Shown here in pieces: positions 33,561-48,200 of a DNA stretch of 64,000 nucleotides. This DNA is from Adiantum capillus-veneris (lineage: Eukaryota > Streptophyta > Polypodiopsida > Polypodiales > Pteridaceae): NCBI GenBank assembly GCA_014529385.2, contig CM043944.1, positions 68,382,895 through 68,446,894 of the forward strand, given 5' to 3'. How positions within the stretch are numbered: position 1 is the first letter of the stretch; every line of letters starts with the position of its first letter. Below the pieces are notes generated by a model. It was not told where the DNA came from. It made no database searches and saw only the letters and a list, made by a program, of their open reading frames with translations. A program made the position numbers and the translations under genes.

Positions 33561-35700
33561 TTTCCAATATTTGAATTGGTCAAGTGGTTAAAAATAAGTA
33601 TAAAACTTTGACCATTTTCTTCTCGAATTGCCAAAAAGCTAGTTTTAGACACCCCTAAATGCAAATGGTTTAGGGTGGCCTTAAACAACATTTTTTCAAA
33701 GACTTGAACAAGAGGGTTGCCGAAGAGTAATGAAAATTTATTATGGCTTGAAGTGCTTGAGTATGTGAAAACAAGCCTAGGTTTTCCACGAGGCAAAAGG
33801 TGACATAATAAGAACATTAGAAACTTAGGATTGACCATGTGGCCTAAACTTTGGCAAGTGAAGTGGTGGCCAAGTTTTGTGGCACAGTGTGCACTTGGTC
33901 TTATATGTGTTGACCACTTGGCTAAATCTAGGACCATAAAGCCAAACCTTTGGCACCTTAAATATAGTATGGGACATAATCTAGAACTGCTATAGTAAAT
34001 TAGTAGTATAGTTAATATGTTAATATTTGTATTATATTTAAGTATATGCTAAATATAATTTATGTTCAAAATTTCACTAATGAAGAATGTTCCCATTTAG
34101 CACTCTAGATGTGGGGTCTTAGGGCAATTCCACAATGGGGTGACAAGGCAGCGCTTCCACGTGAGGTTTGGGGGTAGCGCTCTTGATGGGGATGTGGAAT
34201 ATAGCGCTCTCGATGGCGGGGCTTCGGAGGCTGATTTTGGGATATTGTTCCGAGCGAGATCTTGGGGCAGCGCCCCGGGCAGGGTCAAGGGGCAGTAGCC
34301 CCTTGTCGCCTCCCGGCGCGACTGCCAGGCGGGGTCGAGGGGCAGCGCCCCCGCGGGGCTAGGGGTAGCTCCCGGTGGATTTTTGTTTTTTAAGTGAATT
34401 CCTAGTATATAGTTACGCATGTTTTGCATATTTTCAACCATGATTTCTTTAATTTTGGCCATGTGAATTGGTTAATGTTTTATACTGCTTTTGTTTTTTT
34501 AAATCCTATGATAAAACATGGACTTGTAGCATACCTGGCATTCTAATAAACCCTATCAAGATTAGGCACAGAGAGAGCGCACGAGCAATGCACACAGAGA
34601 AAGCAGGCGAGCAGCAAACACAAAGAAAGCGCACATGGATCGCACACAGTTGGAGTATACGCACGCGTAGAGGAGCAAACCCGGCATAGTACACAACACA
34701 CAGGTGGAGCGCATATGATTGAAAGTTCTTGCACAAGATAAAGAAACAGCAGCGTATGCAACGCTTTCCAGAAGGGTAGGATTGGGCATAGCTTCTTCTC
34801 AAGAGACATTGCACACCTCACGAATAGAGAAAAAACAGGTATTTCTCTCTCTCTCACTCTCTGTCTTTCTCCATATAGAGAAGATGGTTCTCTGTAACTC
34901 TTTCTTGCACACACACTCTCTCGTCAAAAGACAGAGATACATAGTTTAAAAGTATCCCCGCACACATACACATATTCCCACACATCGTCTTCCTCTCTTC
35001 CACTTACATAACCACAGTGAAATCTGTTATCTTGCTGTCTCTCTCTTGAAAATACATGCACATATTCCCACACATCGTCTTCCTCTCTTCCACATACATA
35101 ACCACAGTGAAATCTGTTATCTTGTTGTCTCTCTCTTGAAAATACGTGCACGTATTCCCATACATCTTCTTCCTCTCTTCCACATACATAAACACAGTTA
35201 AATCTGTTATCTTTCTCTCTCTCCTCTCTCTAGAGAACAGGTATTTCTCTCTGTCTCTCTCTATCTATCTCTCTATCTTGCTATCTCTCTCTTGAAAATA
35301 CATGCTCATGTATGTGTGCGTCTGTTGTATCTATGTGTATGTATGTATATTTGTGCTATTTCATTGTAATACTCATACATAATGCAGATACACAATTACA
35401 CTTAATTACGATATGCACACATAGTATATATACATACATAAATATCACAAATAACTAACACATTGTAATACTAGTAAACTTGAATGGAAGACTTACTTGC
35501 GTGATCTGTTAAAGTCGATTCTTGTAGCGAGTTCTGGATGTATGCTGAGCTGATTTTCCTCTAATCCATTTGTAGATATGATTGTAACTTCTGTTTCTCA
35601 ACAAAAGTAGTGTTGTTTAGTGATACACCTAATGGACATAAATGGTTGAAACTAGGACATGTAGACCAAAAATACGTGTATTTCTTTGGATGAATATATA
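33561..35700. other. Unique-looking interruption of the satellite, with GC-rich hairpins and a 90-bp tandem repeat
   Basis: 33590-34100 is AT-rich without genes. 34110-34375 is a GC-rich block with repeated self-complementary motifs such as GGGGCAGCGCCCCGGGC and GGGTCGAGGGGCAGCGCCCC. 34550-34720 is purine-rich. 34960-35235 holds about three copies of a 90-bp unit (CATATTCCCACACATCGTC...CTCTTGAAAATACATGCA). (CT)n tracts lie at 35200-35295. None of the short frames is convincing. Confidence 0.6.
34960..35235. repeat. 90-bp tandem repeat, about three copies
   Basis: CATATTCCCA begins at 34971 and again at 35061, with a diverged third copy (CGTATTCCCA) near 35151. Each unit includes CTTCCTCTCTTCCAC and ACCACAGTGAAATCTGTTATCTT. 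Confidence 0.85.
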
Positions 35701-38700
35701 CAATTTTTGGTGACCCTTACCACAAGTGGTGGACCTTGAGACCAGTGGACTATAAGGACCTCTAAACAATACCTTGTACACTCAATCCTTCTTGGTATCT
35801 AGGTTGGACAAGTGGTGGACCTTGTTCAAATTCTCTAAACACTCTCTCTAACATGGTGACATAATTTAGGTGTGATAAATTCATATCTATGCAAACTAAT
35901 ATTAGTTTAGGCTTGTTAATTTGAATTTGTTTGAATTTATGTACAATATAATGATTTGAGGTTTGCATATTTGAATTCAGGTGGTGTAATGATATCTTTT
36001 TGTGGTAAACTTAAATTTGAAATCAATTTTGCGTGGAATATTTTAAATTTAAGTGGTAAATTTTAAATTTTATAAAAAAGTTTGAATTTTAAATTTAGGC
36101 GATAAGATTTTGAATTTTAAATTTAGACGGGAAGGTTTTGAATTTATAGCGAGATCTCCCTTACATAAGAGAGTATAGATTGGACAAGTGGTGGACCTTG
36201 GAACAAAACCCCATGTAAAACATATCATGCACATTCCAAGTGGTGAGAAAAAATATCATTTAAGATATAGCTTTATAGCTTGGACAAGTGGTGGACCTTA
36301 ACACCCACATATTCTTAATATAATGACATGGAGTGTAACACTGGTGAATCTTGAGACCAAACCACTCATGCTACTAGCGATAATAGCTTGGACAAGTGGT
36401 GGACCTTGAAATTAAGCCCCCCATTTACGAAATATCGTGGGTTAAAGGTATTTCGATGGAGCCTAGCATCTTGGAGACATGGTGCATCTTGCTTCTCTTC
36501 ATGTTTCAATGCAGCCTATCTTGGACAAATGGTGGAGCATCCTTCTCTCCATGTTTCAATGGACCCTAGCTTGGACAAGTGGTTGGACCTTTGCTTCTCT
36601 CTATGTTTCAATAGAGTTAGCTTGGACAAGTGGTGGACCTTGGAACCAAACCCCAATGTAAAACCTATCATGGTCACTCCAAGTGGTAAGAAAGAATAAC
36701 CTTTAAGATATAGCCTTATAGGTTGGACAAGTGGTGGACCTTAACACCCACATATTCTTAATATAATGACATAGAGTGGAAAAGTGGTGAATCTTGAGAC
36801 AAAACCACTCATGCTACTAGCGATAATAGGTTGGACAAGTGGTGGACCTTGAATGTAAACCCCCCATCTACGAAATATTGTGGGTTTAAGGTATTTCGGT
36901 GAAGCCTAGAATCTTGGAGACATGGTGCAACTTGCTTCTCTTCATGTTTCAATGCAGCCTATCTTGGACAAATGGTGGAGCATCCTTCTCTCCATGTTTC
37001 AATGGACCCTAGCTTGGACAAGTGGTGAACCTTTGCTTCTCTCTATGATTCAATAGAGTTAGCTTGGACAAGTGGTGGACCTTGCAATGAAACCCCCATG
37101 TTAAACCTATCATGGTCACTCCAAGTGGTGAGAAAGAATAACCTTTAAGATATAGCCTTATAGGTTGGACATGTGGTGGACCTTAACAGCCAAATATTCT
37201 TAATATAATGACATAGAGTGAAAAAGTGCTGAATCTTGAGACAAAACCACTCATGCTACTAGCGATAATAGCTTGGAAAAGTGGTGAACCTTGTTCACGT
37301 AAACCCCCCATGTTTCAATAAAATTAATGACATAGAGTGAAAAAGTGGTGAATCTTGAGACAAAACCACTCATGCTACTAGCGATAATCGCTTGTACAAG
37401 TGGTGGACCTTGAATGTAAACCCCCATGTTTTAATAGAGTTACCGTCGACAAATGGTGGAGCATCCTTCTCTCCATGTTTCAATGGAGCCTAGCTTGGAC
37501 AAGTGGTGGACCTTTGTTTCTCTCTATGTTTCAATAGAGTTAGCTTGGACATGTGGTGGACCTTGGAACCAAACCCCCATGTAGAACCTATCATGGTCAC
37601 CCAAGTGGTAAGAAAGAATAACCTTTAAGATGTAGCCTTATAGGTTGGACAAGTGGTGGACCTTAACACCCACATATTCTGAATTAAAGTGGTGAATCTT
37701 GAGACCAAACCACTCAGGCTACTAGCAATAATAGGTGAGACAAGTGGTGGACCTTGAATATAAACCCCTCATTTATGAAATATCGTGGGTTAAATGTATT
37801 TCGATGGAGCCTAGCATCTTGGAGACATGGTGCAGATTGCTTCTTGTCATGTTTCAATGGAGTCAATCTTGGACAAATGGTGCAGCATCCTTCTGTCCAT
37901 GTTTCAATGGAGCCTAGCTTGGACAACTGGTGGACCTTTGCTTCTCTCTTTGTTTCAATAGAGTAAGCTTGGACAAGTGGTGGAGCTTTGAACCAAATCC
38001 CCATGTAAAACCTATCAAGGTCACTCCAAGTGGTGAGAAAGAATAACCTTTAAGATATAGCCTTATAGGTTGGACAAGTGTTGGACCTTAACACCCAAAT
38101 ATTCTTAATATAATGACATAGAGTGAAAAAGTGGTGAATCTTGAGACAAAACCACTCATCTACTAGCGATAATAGCTTGGACAAGTGGTGGACCTTGTTC
38201 ATGTAAACCCCCCATCTACAAAATATCGTGGGTTTAAGGTATTTCAATGGAGCCCTGCATCTTGGGGACATGGTGCATCTTGCTTCTCTTCATTTTTCGA
38301 TGGAGCCTATCTTGGACAAATGGTGGAGCATCCTTCTCTCCATGTTTCAATGGACCCTAGCTTGGACAAGTGGTGACCCTTTTCTTCTCTCTATCATTCA
38401 AAAGAGTTAGCTTGGACAAGTGGTGGACCTTGGAACCAAACCCCCATGTAAAACCTATCATGGTCACTCCAAGTGGTGAGAAAGAATAACCTTTAAGATA
38501 TAGCCTTATAGGTTGGACAAGTGGTGGACCTTAACACCCAAATATTCTTAATATAATGACATAGAGAGAAAAAGTGGTAAATCTTGAGACAAAACCACTC
38601 ATGCTACTAGCGATAATAGCTTGGAAAAGTGGTGAACCTTGTTCACGTAAATCCCCCATGTTTCAATAGAGTTAATGACATAGAGTGAAAAGGTGGTGAA

Positions 38701-39972
38701 TCTTAAGACAAAACCACAAATGCTACTAGACATAATAGCTTGGACAAGTGGTGGATATTGAACATAAACCCCCCATGGTTCAATAGAGTTACCGTCGACA
38801 AAGGGTGGAGCATCCTTCTCTCCATGTTTCAATGGAGCCTAGCTTGGACAAGTGGTGCACCTTTGTTTCTCTCTATGTTTCAATAGAGTTAGCTTGGACA
38901 ATTGGTGGACCTTGGAACCAAACGCCCATGTAGAACCTATCATGGTCACTCCAAGTGGTAAGAAAGAATAACCTTTAAGATGTAGCCTTATATGTTGGAC
39001 AAGTGGTGGACCTTAACACCCACATATTCTAAAAAAAAGTGTGAATCTTAAGACCAAACCACTCAGGCTACGAGCAATAATAGCTTGGACAAGTGGTGGA
39101 CCTTGAATGTAAACCCCTGATCTATGAAATATCGTGGGTTTAATGTATTTTGATGGAGCCTAGCATTTTGGAGACATGGTGCAGCTTGCTTCTTGTCATG
39201 TTTCAATGGAGTCTATCTTGGACAAATTGTGCAGCATCCTTCTCTCCATGTTTCAATGGAGCCTAGCTTGGACAAGTGGTGGACCTTTTCTTCTCTCTCT
39301 GTTTCAATAGAGTTAGCTTGGACAAGTGGTGGATCTTTGAACCAAATCCCCATGTAAAACCTATCATGGTCACTCCAAGTGGTAAGAAAGAATAACCTTT
39401 CAGATATAGCCTTATAGGTTGGACAGGTGGTGGACCTTAACACTCACATATTCTTAATATAATGACATATAGTGGAAAAGTGGTGAATCTTGAGACAAAA
39501 CTACTCAGGCTACTAGTGATAATAGCTTGGACAAGTGGTGGACCTTGAATGTAAACCCCCCATCTACAAAATATTGTGGGTTTAAGATATTTTGATGGAG
39601 CCTAGCATCTTGGAGACATGGTGCATCTTGCTTCTCTTCATTTTTCGATGGAGCCTATCTTGGACAAATGGTGGAGCATCCTTCTCTCCATGTTTCAATG
39701 GACTCTAGCTTGGACAAGTGGTGGACCTTTGCTTCTCTCTATGATTCAATAGAGTTAGCTTGGACAAGTGGTGGACTTTGGAACCAAACCCCCATGTAAA
39801 ACCTATCACGGTTACTCCAAGTGGTGAGACAGAATAACCTTCAAGATATAGCCTTATAGGTTGAACAAGTGGTGGACCGTAACACCCAAATATTCTTAAT
39901 ATAATGACATATAGTGGAAAATTGGTGAACCTTGAGACAAAACCACTAATTATACTAGCGATAATAGCTTGG

Positions 39973-42900
39973 ACAAGTGGTGGACCTTGAGCATAAACCC
40001 CCCATGTTTCAATAGAATTAGCTTCGACAAATGGTGGAGCATCGTTCTCTCCGTGTTTCAATAGAGCCTAGCTTGGACAAGTGGTGGACCTTTGTTTCTC
40101 TCTATGGTTTAATAGAGTTAGCTTGGACAAGTGGTGGACCTTGGAACCAAACCCCCATGTTAAACCTATCATGGTCACTCCAAGTGGTAAGAAAGAATAA
40201 TCTTTAAGATGTAGCCTTATAGGTTGGAGATGTGGTGGACCTTAATACCCACATATTCTTAATATAATGACATAGAGTGGAAAAGTGGTGAATCTTGAGA
40301 CGAAACCACTCAGGCTACTACCAATAATAGCTTTGACAAGTGTTGGACCTTGAATGTAAACCCCTCATCTACGAAATATCGTGGGTTTCATGTTTTTCGA
40401 TGGAGCCAAGCATCTTGGAGACATTGTGCAGCTTGCTTCTCGTCATGTTTCAATGAAGCCTATCTTGGACAAAATAGTGGAGCATCCTTCTCTCCATGTT
40501 TCAATGGAGCCTAGCTTGGACAAGTGGTGAAACATTGCTTCTCCCTATGTTTTAATAGAGTTAGCTTGGACAAGTGGTCGACATTGGAACCAAACCCCCA
40601 TGTAAAACCTATCATGGTCACTCCAAGTGGTGAGAAAGAATAACCCTTAAGAAATAGCCTTATAGGTTGGACAAGTGGTGGACCTTAACACCGACATATT
40701 CTTAATAAAAGTGGTGAATCTTGAGACCAAACCACTCAGGCTACTAGCAATAATAGGTTGGACAAGTGGTGGACCTTGAATGTAAACCCCTCATCTATGA
40801 AATATCGTGGGTTTAATGCATTTTGATGGAGCCTAGCATCTTGGAGACATGGTGCAGCTTGCTTCTTATCATGTTTCAATGCATTCTATCTTGGACAAAT
40901 GGTGCAGCATCCTTCTCTCCATGTTTCAATGGAGCCTAGCTTGGATAACTGGTGGACCTTTGCTTCTCTCTCTGTTTCAATAGAGTTAGCTTGGACAATT
41001 GGTGGACCTTTGAACCAAATCCCCATGTAAAACCTATCATGGTCACTCCAAGTGGTGAGAAAGAATAACCTTTAAGATATAGCCTTATAGGTTGGACAAG
41101 TGTTGGACCTTAACACCCACATATTCTTAATATAATGACATAGAGTGGAAAAGTGGTGAATCTTGAGACAAAACTACTCATGCTACTAGCGATAATAGCT
41201 TGGACAAGTGGTGGACCTTGAATGTAAACCCCCCATCTACAAAATATCGTGGGTTTAAGGTATTTCGATGGAGCCTAGCATCTTGGAGACATGGTGCATC
41301 TTGCTTCTCTTCATTTTTTGATGGAGCCTATCTTGGACAAATGGTGGAGCATCCTTCTCTACATGTTTCAATGGACCCTAGCTTGGACAAGTGGTGGACC
41401 GTTTCTTCTCTCTATAATTCAATAGAGTTAGCTTTGACAAGTGTTGGAAGTAAGAACCAAGCCCCCATGTAAAACCTGTCATGGTTACTCCAAGTGGTGA
41501 GAAAGAATAACCTTTAAGATATAGCCTTATAGGTTGAACAAGTGGTGGACCTTAACACCCAAATATTCCTAATATAATGACATAGAGTGAAAAAGTGGTG
41601 AATCTTGAGACAAAACCACTCATTCTACTAGCGATAATAGCTTGTACAAGTGGTGGACCTTGAACGTAAACCCCCCATGTTTCAATAGAGTAAGCTTCGA
41701 CAAACGGTGGAGCATCGTTCTCTCCATGTTTCAATGGAGCTTAGCTTGGACAACTGGTGGACCTTTGTTTCTCTCCATGTTTCAATAGAGTTATCTTGGA
41801 ACCAAACCCCCATGTTAAACCTATCATGGTCACTCCAAGTGGTAAGAAAGAATAATCTTTAAGATGTAGCCTTATAGGTTGGAGATGTGGTGGACCTTAA
41901 TACCCACATATTCTTAATATAATGACATAGAGTGGAAAAGTGGTGAATCTTGAGACGAAACCACTCAGGCTACTACCAATAATAGCTTTGACAAGTGTTG
42001 GACCTTGAATGTAAACCCCTCATCTACGAAATATCGTGGGTTTCATGTTTTTCGATGGAGCCAAGCATCTTGGAGACATGGTGCAGCTTGCTTCTCGTCA
42101 TGTTTCAATGAAGCCTATCTTGGACAAAATAGTGGAGCATCCTTCTCTCCATGTTTCAATGGAGCCTAGCTTGGACAAGTGGTGAAACATTGCTTCTCCC
42201 TATGTTTCAATAGAGTTAGCTTGGACAAGTGGTCGACATTGGAACCAAACCCCCATGTAAAACCTATCATGGTCACTCCAAGTGGTGAGAAATAATAACC
42301 TTTAAGATGTAGCCTTATAGGTTGGACAAGTGGTGGACCTTAACACCGACATATTCTTAATAAAAGTGGTGAATCTTGAGACCAAACCACTCAGGCTACT
42401 AGCAATAATAGGTTGGACAAGTGGTGGACCTTGAATGTAAACCCCTCATCTATGAAATATCGTGGGTTTAATGCATTTTGATGGAGCCTAGCATCTTGGA
42501 GACATGGTGCAGCTTGCTTCTTGTCATGTTTCAATGCATTCTATCTTGGACAAATGGTGCAGCATCCTTCTCTCCATGTTTCAATGGAGCCTAGCTTGGA
42601 TAACTGGTGGACCTTTGCTTCTCTCTCTGTTTCAATAGAGTTAGCTTTGACAATTGGTGGACCTTTGAACCAAATCCCCATGTAAAACCTATCATGGTCA
42701 CTCCAAGTGGTGAGAAAGAATAACCTTTAAGATATAGCCTTATAGGTTGGACAAGTGTTGGACCTTAACACCCACATATTCTTAATATAATGACATAGAG
42801 TGGAAAATTGGTGAATCTTGAGACAAAACTACTCATGCTACTAGCGATAATAGCTTGGACAAGTGGTGGACCTTGAATGTAAACCCCCCATCTACAAAAT

Positions 42901-43735
42901 ATCGTGGGTTTAAGGTATTTCGATGGAGCCTAGCATCTTGGAGACATGGTGCATCTTGCTTCTCTTCATTTTTCGATGGAGCCTATCTTGGACAAATGGT
43001 GGAGCATCCTTCTCTACATGTTTCAATGGACCTTAACTTGGACAAGTGGTGGACCTTTTCTTCTCTCTATAATTCAATAGAGCTAGCTTCAACAAGTGTT
43101 GGACGTTAGAACCAAGCCCCCATGTAAAACCTATCATGGTTACTCCAAGTGGTGAGAAAGAATAACCTTTAAGATATAGCCTTATAGGTTGAACAAGTGG
43201 TGGACCTTAACACCCAAATATTCCTAATATAATGACATAGAGTGAAAAAGTGGTGAATCTTGAGACAAAACCACTCATTCTACTAGCGATAATAACTTGG
43301 ACAAGTGGTGGACCTTGAGCGTAAACCCCCCATGTTTCAATAGAGTAAGCTTCGACAAACGGTGGAGCATCGTTCTCTCCATGTTTCAATGGACCCTAGC
43401 TTGGACAACTGGTGGACCTTTGTTTCTCTCCATGTTTCACTAGAGTTATCTTGGACAAGTAGTGGACCTTGGAACCAAACCCGCATGTTAAACCTATCAT
43501 GGTCACTCCAAGTGGTAAGAAAGAATAATCTTTAAGATGTAGCCTTATAGGTTGGAGATATGGTGGACCTTAATACCCACATATTCTTAATATAATGACA
43601 TAGAGTGGAAAAGTGGTGAATCTTGAGAGGAAACCACTCAGGCTACTACCAATAATAGCTTTGACAAGTGTTGGACCTTGAATGTAGACCCCTCATCTAC
43701 GAAATATCGTGGGTTTCATGTTTTTCGATGGAGCC
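39973..43735 (+). repeat. Higher-order repeat of S2: B-A-A-A, about 1.66 kb
   Basis: Monomer spacing repeats as 357-434-441-440 then 348-424-442-441. The units 39973-41644 and 41645-43299 are nearly identical over long stretches, for example AATAATCTTTAAGATGTAGCCTTATAGGTTGGAGATGTGG at 40195 and 41850. A third, partial unit runs to about 43735. The second copy lacks 18 bp (GGACAAGTAGTGGACCTT) that the third retains near 43453. Confidence 0.85.
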
Positions 43736-45271
43736 TATCTTGGACAAGTGGTGGACCTTTGCTTCTCTCTCTGTTTCAATAGAGTTAGCTTGGACAACTG
43801 GTGGACGTTGGAACCAAACCCCTATGTAAAACCTATCATGTGCATTCCAAGTGGTGGTAAATAATACCATTTAAGATATAGCCTTATAGGTTGGACAAGT
43901 GGTGGACCTTTATACCCAGATCTTCTTAATATAATGATACCCAGATCGTCTTAATATAATGACATAGAGTGGAAAAGTGGTGAATCTTGAGACCAAACCA
44001 CTCATGCTACTAGGGATAATAGCTTGGACAAGTGGCTGACCTTCACGTTAAACCCCACATGTAAAAGATATCGTGGGTTTAAGGTATTTCAATGGATCCT
44101 AGCATCTTGGAGACATGGTGCAGCTTGCTTCTTTTCATGTTTCAATGAAGCCTATCTTCCACCAATGGGGGATCATCCTTCTCTAAATGTCTCAATGGAG
44201 CCTAGCTTGGACAAGTGGTGGACCTTTGCTTCTCCCTTTGTTTCCATAGAGTTAGCTTGGACAAGTGGTGGACCTTGGAACCAAACCCCCATGTAAAACA
44301 TATCATGGTCACTCCAAATGGTGAGAAAGAATAACCCTTAAGAAATAGCCTTATAGGTTGGACAAGTGGTGGACCTTAACACCTAGATATTCTTAATATA
44401 ATGAATTAGAGTTAAAAAGTGAAGAATCTTGAGACCAAACCAGTCATGCTACTAGCGTTAATAGGTTGGACAAGTGGTGGACCTTGAATGTAAACCCCCC
44501 AAGTTTCAATAGAGTTAGCTTTGACAAATGGTGGATCATCCCTTTCTCCATGATTCAATGGAGCCTAGCTTGGACAAGTGGTGGACCTTTGTTTCTCTCT
44601 ATGTTTCAATAGAGTTAGCTTGGACAAGTGGTGGACCCTGGAACCAAACCCCCATGTTAAACATATCATGGACATTTCAAGTGGTGAGAAAGAATACCCT
44701 TTAAGATATACCCTTATGGGTTGGACAAGTGGTCAACCTTAACACCCAGATCTTCTTAACTTAATAACATAGAGTGGAATAGTGGTGAATCTTGAGACCA
44801 AACCACTCATGCTACTAGACATAATAAGTTGGACAACTGGTGGACCTTGAATGTAAACCCCCCCATGTACGAAATATCGTGGCTTTAAGGTATTTCAATG
44901 GATATTAGCATCTTGGAGACATGGTGCAGCTTGCTTCTCTTCATGTTTCAATGGAGCCTATCTTCGACAAATGGTGGAGCATCCTTCTCTCCATGTTTCA
45001 ATGGACCCTAGCTTGGACAAGTGGTGGACCTTTGCTTCTCTCTGTGTTTCAATAGAGTTAGCTTGGACAAGTCGTGGACGTTGGAACCAAACCCCCATGT
45101 AAAACCTATCATGGTCATTCCAAGTGGTGAGAAAAAATACCCTTTAAGATATAGCCTTATAGATTGGACAAGTGGTGGACCTTAACACCCAGATCTTTTT
45201 AATATAATGACATAGAGTGGAAAAGTGGTGAATCTTGAGACCAAACCACTCATGCTACTATTGATAATAGG

Positions 45272-48200
45272 TTGGACAAGTGGTGGACCTTGAATGTAAA
45301 CCCCCCATGTACGAAATATCATAGGTTTAAGATATTTCAATGGAGCCTAGCACTTTGGAGACATGGTGCAGCTTGCTTCTCTTCATGTTTCAATCGAACC
45401 TTGCTTGGAAAAATGGTGGAGCATCTTTCTCTTCATGTTTCAATGGACCCTAGCTTCGACAAGTGGTGGATCTTTGCTTCTCTCTATGTTTCAATAGAGT
45501 TAGCTAGGACAAGTGGTGGACCTTGGAACTAGACCCCTATGTAAAACCTATCATGTGCATTCCAAGTGGTGGTAAATAATACCATTTAAGATATAGCCTT
45601 ATAGGTTGGACAAGTGGTGGACCTTAACACCCAGATCTTCTTAATATAATGACATAGAGTGGAAAAGTGGTGAATCTTGAGACCAAACCACTCATGCTAC
45701 TAGGGATAATAGCTTGGACAAGTGGATGACCTTGACTTTAAACCCCACATGTAAAAGATATCATGGGTTTAAGGTATTTCAATGGATCCTAGCATCTTGG
45801 AGACATGGTGCAGCTTGCTTCTTTTCATGTTTCAATGAAGCCTATCTTCCACCAATGGGGGATCATCCTTCTCTAAATGTCTCAATGGACCCTAGCTTCG
45901 ACAAGTGGTGGACCTTTGGTTCTCTCTATGTTTCCATAGAGTTAGCTTGGACAAGTGGTGGACCTTGGAACAAATACCCCATGTAAAACATATCATGGTC
46001 ATTCTTAGTGGTGAGAAATAATACCCTTTAAGATCTAGCCTTATAGGTTGGACAAGTGGTCGACCTCAAAACCTAGATCTTCTTAATATAACGACATAGA
46101 GTGGAAAAGTGGTGAATCTTGAGACCAAACCACTCATGCTACTAAGGATAATAGGTTGTACAAGTGGTGGACCTTGAATGTAAACCCCCCATGTATGAAA
46201 TATCATGGGTTTAAGGTATTTCAATGGAGCCTAGCATTTTGGAGACATGGTGCAGCTTGCTTCTCTTCATGTTTCAATGGAGCCTATATTGGAAAAATGG
46301 TGGAGCATCCTTCTCTCTATGTTTCAATGGAGCTTAGCTTCGACAAGTGGTGGACCTTTGCTTCTCTCTATGTTTCAATAGAGTTAGCTTGGACAAGTGG
46401 TGGACCTTGGAACCAAACCCCCATGTAAAACCTATCATGGTAACTCCAAGTGGTGAGAAAGAATAAAGTTTAAGATATAGCCTTATAGGTTGGACAAGTG
46501 GTGGACCTTAACACCCAGATATTCTTAATATAATGACATAGAAGTGAAAAGTGGTGAATCTAACGACCAAACCACTCATGCTACTAGCGTTAATATGTTG
46601 GACAAGTGGTGGACCTTGAATGCAAACCCCCCATGTACAAAATATCATGGGTTTAGGGTATTTCAATGGAGCCTAGCATCTTGGAGACATGGTGTGCCTT
46701 TCTTCTCTTCATGTTTCAATGGAGAGTATCTTGGACAAATGGTGGAGCATCTTTCTCTCCATGTTTCAATGGACCCTAGCTTGGAAAAGTTGTGGACCTT
46801 TGCTTCTCTCTATGTTTCAATAGAGTTAGCTTGGACAAGTGGTGGACCTTGGAACCAAACCCCCATGTAAAACCTATCATGGTCACTCCAAGTGGTGAGA
46901 AAGAATAACCCTTAAGAAATAGCCTTATAGGTTGGACAAGTGGTGGACCTTAACACCCTAATATTCTTATTATAATGACATATAGTGAAAAAGTGGTGAA
47001 TCTTGAGACCAAACCACTCGTGCTACTAGCGTTAATATGTTGGAAAAGTGGTGGACCTTGAATGTAAACCCCGCATGTTTCAATAGAGTTAGCTTCGACA
47101 AATGGTGGAGCATCCTCCCTCCGTGTTTCAATGGAGCCTAGCTTGGACAAGTGGTGGACCTTTGTTTCTCTCTATGTTTCAATAGAGTTAGCTTGGACAA
47201 GTGTTGGACCTTAGAACCAAACCCCCATGTAAAACATATCATGGACATTTCAAGTGGTGAGAAAGAATACCCTTTAAGATATACCCTTATAGGTTGGACA
47301 AGTGGTCGACCTTAACGTAATGACATAGAGTGGAGAAGTGGTGAATCTTGAGACCAAACCACTCATGCTACTAGAGATAATAGGTTGGACAAGTGGTGGA
47401 CCTTGAATGTAAACCCCCCATGTAGGAAATATCGTGGGTGTAAGGTACTTCAATGGATCTTAGCATTTTGGAGACATGGTGCAGCTTGCTTCTCTTCATG
47501 TTTCAATGGTGCCTATCATGGACAAATGGTGGAGAATCCTTCTCTTCATGTTTCAATGGACCCTAGCTTGGACAAGTGGTGGACCTTTGATTCTCTCTAT
47601 GTTTCAATAGAGTTAGATTATACAAGTGGTGGACGTTGGAACGAAACCCCCATGTAAAACCTATCATGGTCATTCCAAGTGGTGAGAAAGAATACCGTTT
47701 AAGATATAGCCTTATAGGTTGGGCAAGTGGTGGACCTTAACACCCAGATCGTCTTAATATAATGACATAGAGTGGAAAAGTGGTGAAGCTTGAGACCAAA
47801 TCACTCATGCTACTAGTGATAATAGGTTGGACAAGTGGTGGACCTTGCATGTAAACCCCCCATGTACGAAATATCATGGGTTTAAGATATTTCAATTGAG
47901 CCTAGCATTTTGGAGACATGGTGCAACTTGCTTCTCTTCATGTTTCAATCAAACCTGGCTTGGACAAATGGTGGAGCATCCTTCTCTCCATGTTTCAATG
48001 AAGCCTAGCTTGGACAAGTGTTGTACCTTAGCTTCTCTCTATGTTTCAATAGAGTTAGCTTGGATAAGTGGTGGACCTTGGAACCATACCCCTATGTAAA
48101 ACCTATCATGTGCATTCCAAGTGGTGGTAAATAATACCATTTAAGATATAGCCTTATAGGTTGGACAAGTGGTGGACCTTAACACCAAGATCTTCTTAAT

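Noticed and set aside
33485-33937. 150-codon minus-strand frame
   Set aside because: Overlaps decaying satellite at one end; composition and lack of any motif suggest chance.
37714-43389. Minus-strand frames within the satellite (MKHGENDAPPFVEA...)
   Set aside because: Antisense translations of the S2 monomer, no independent support.
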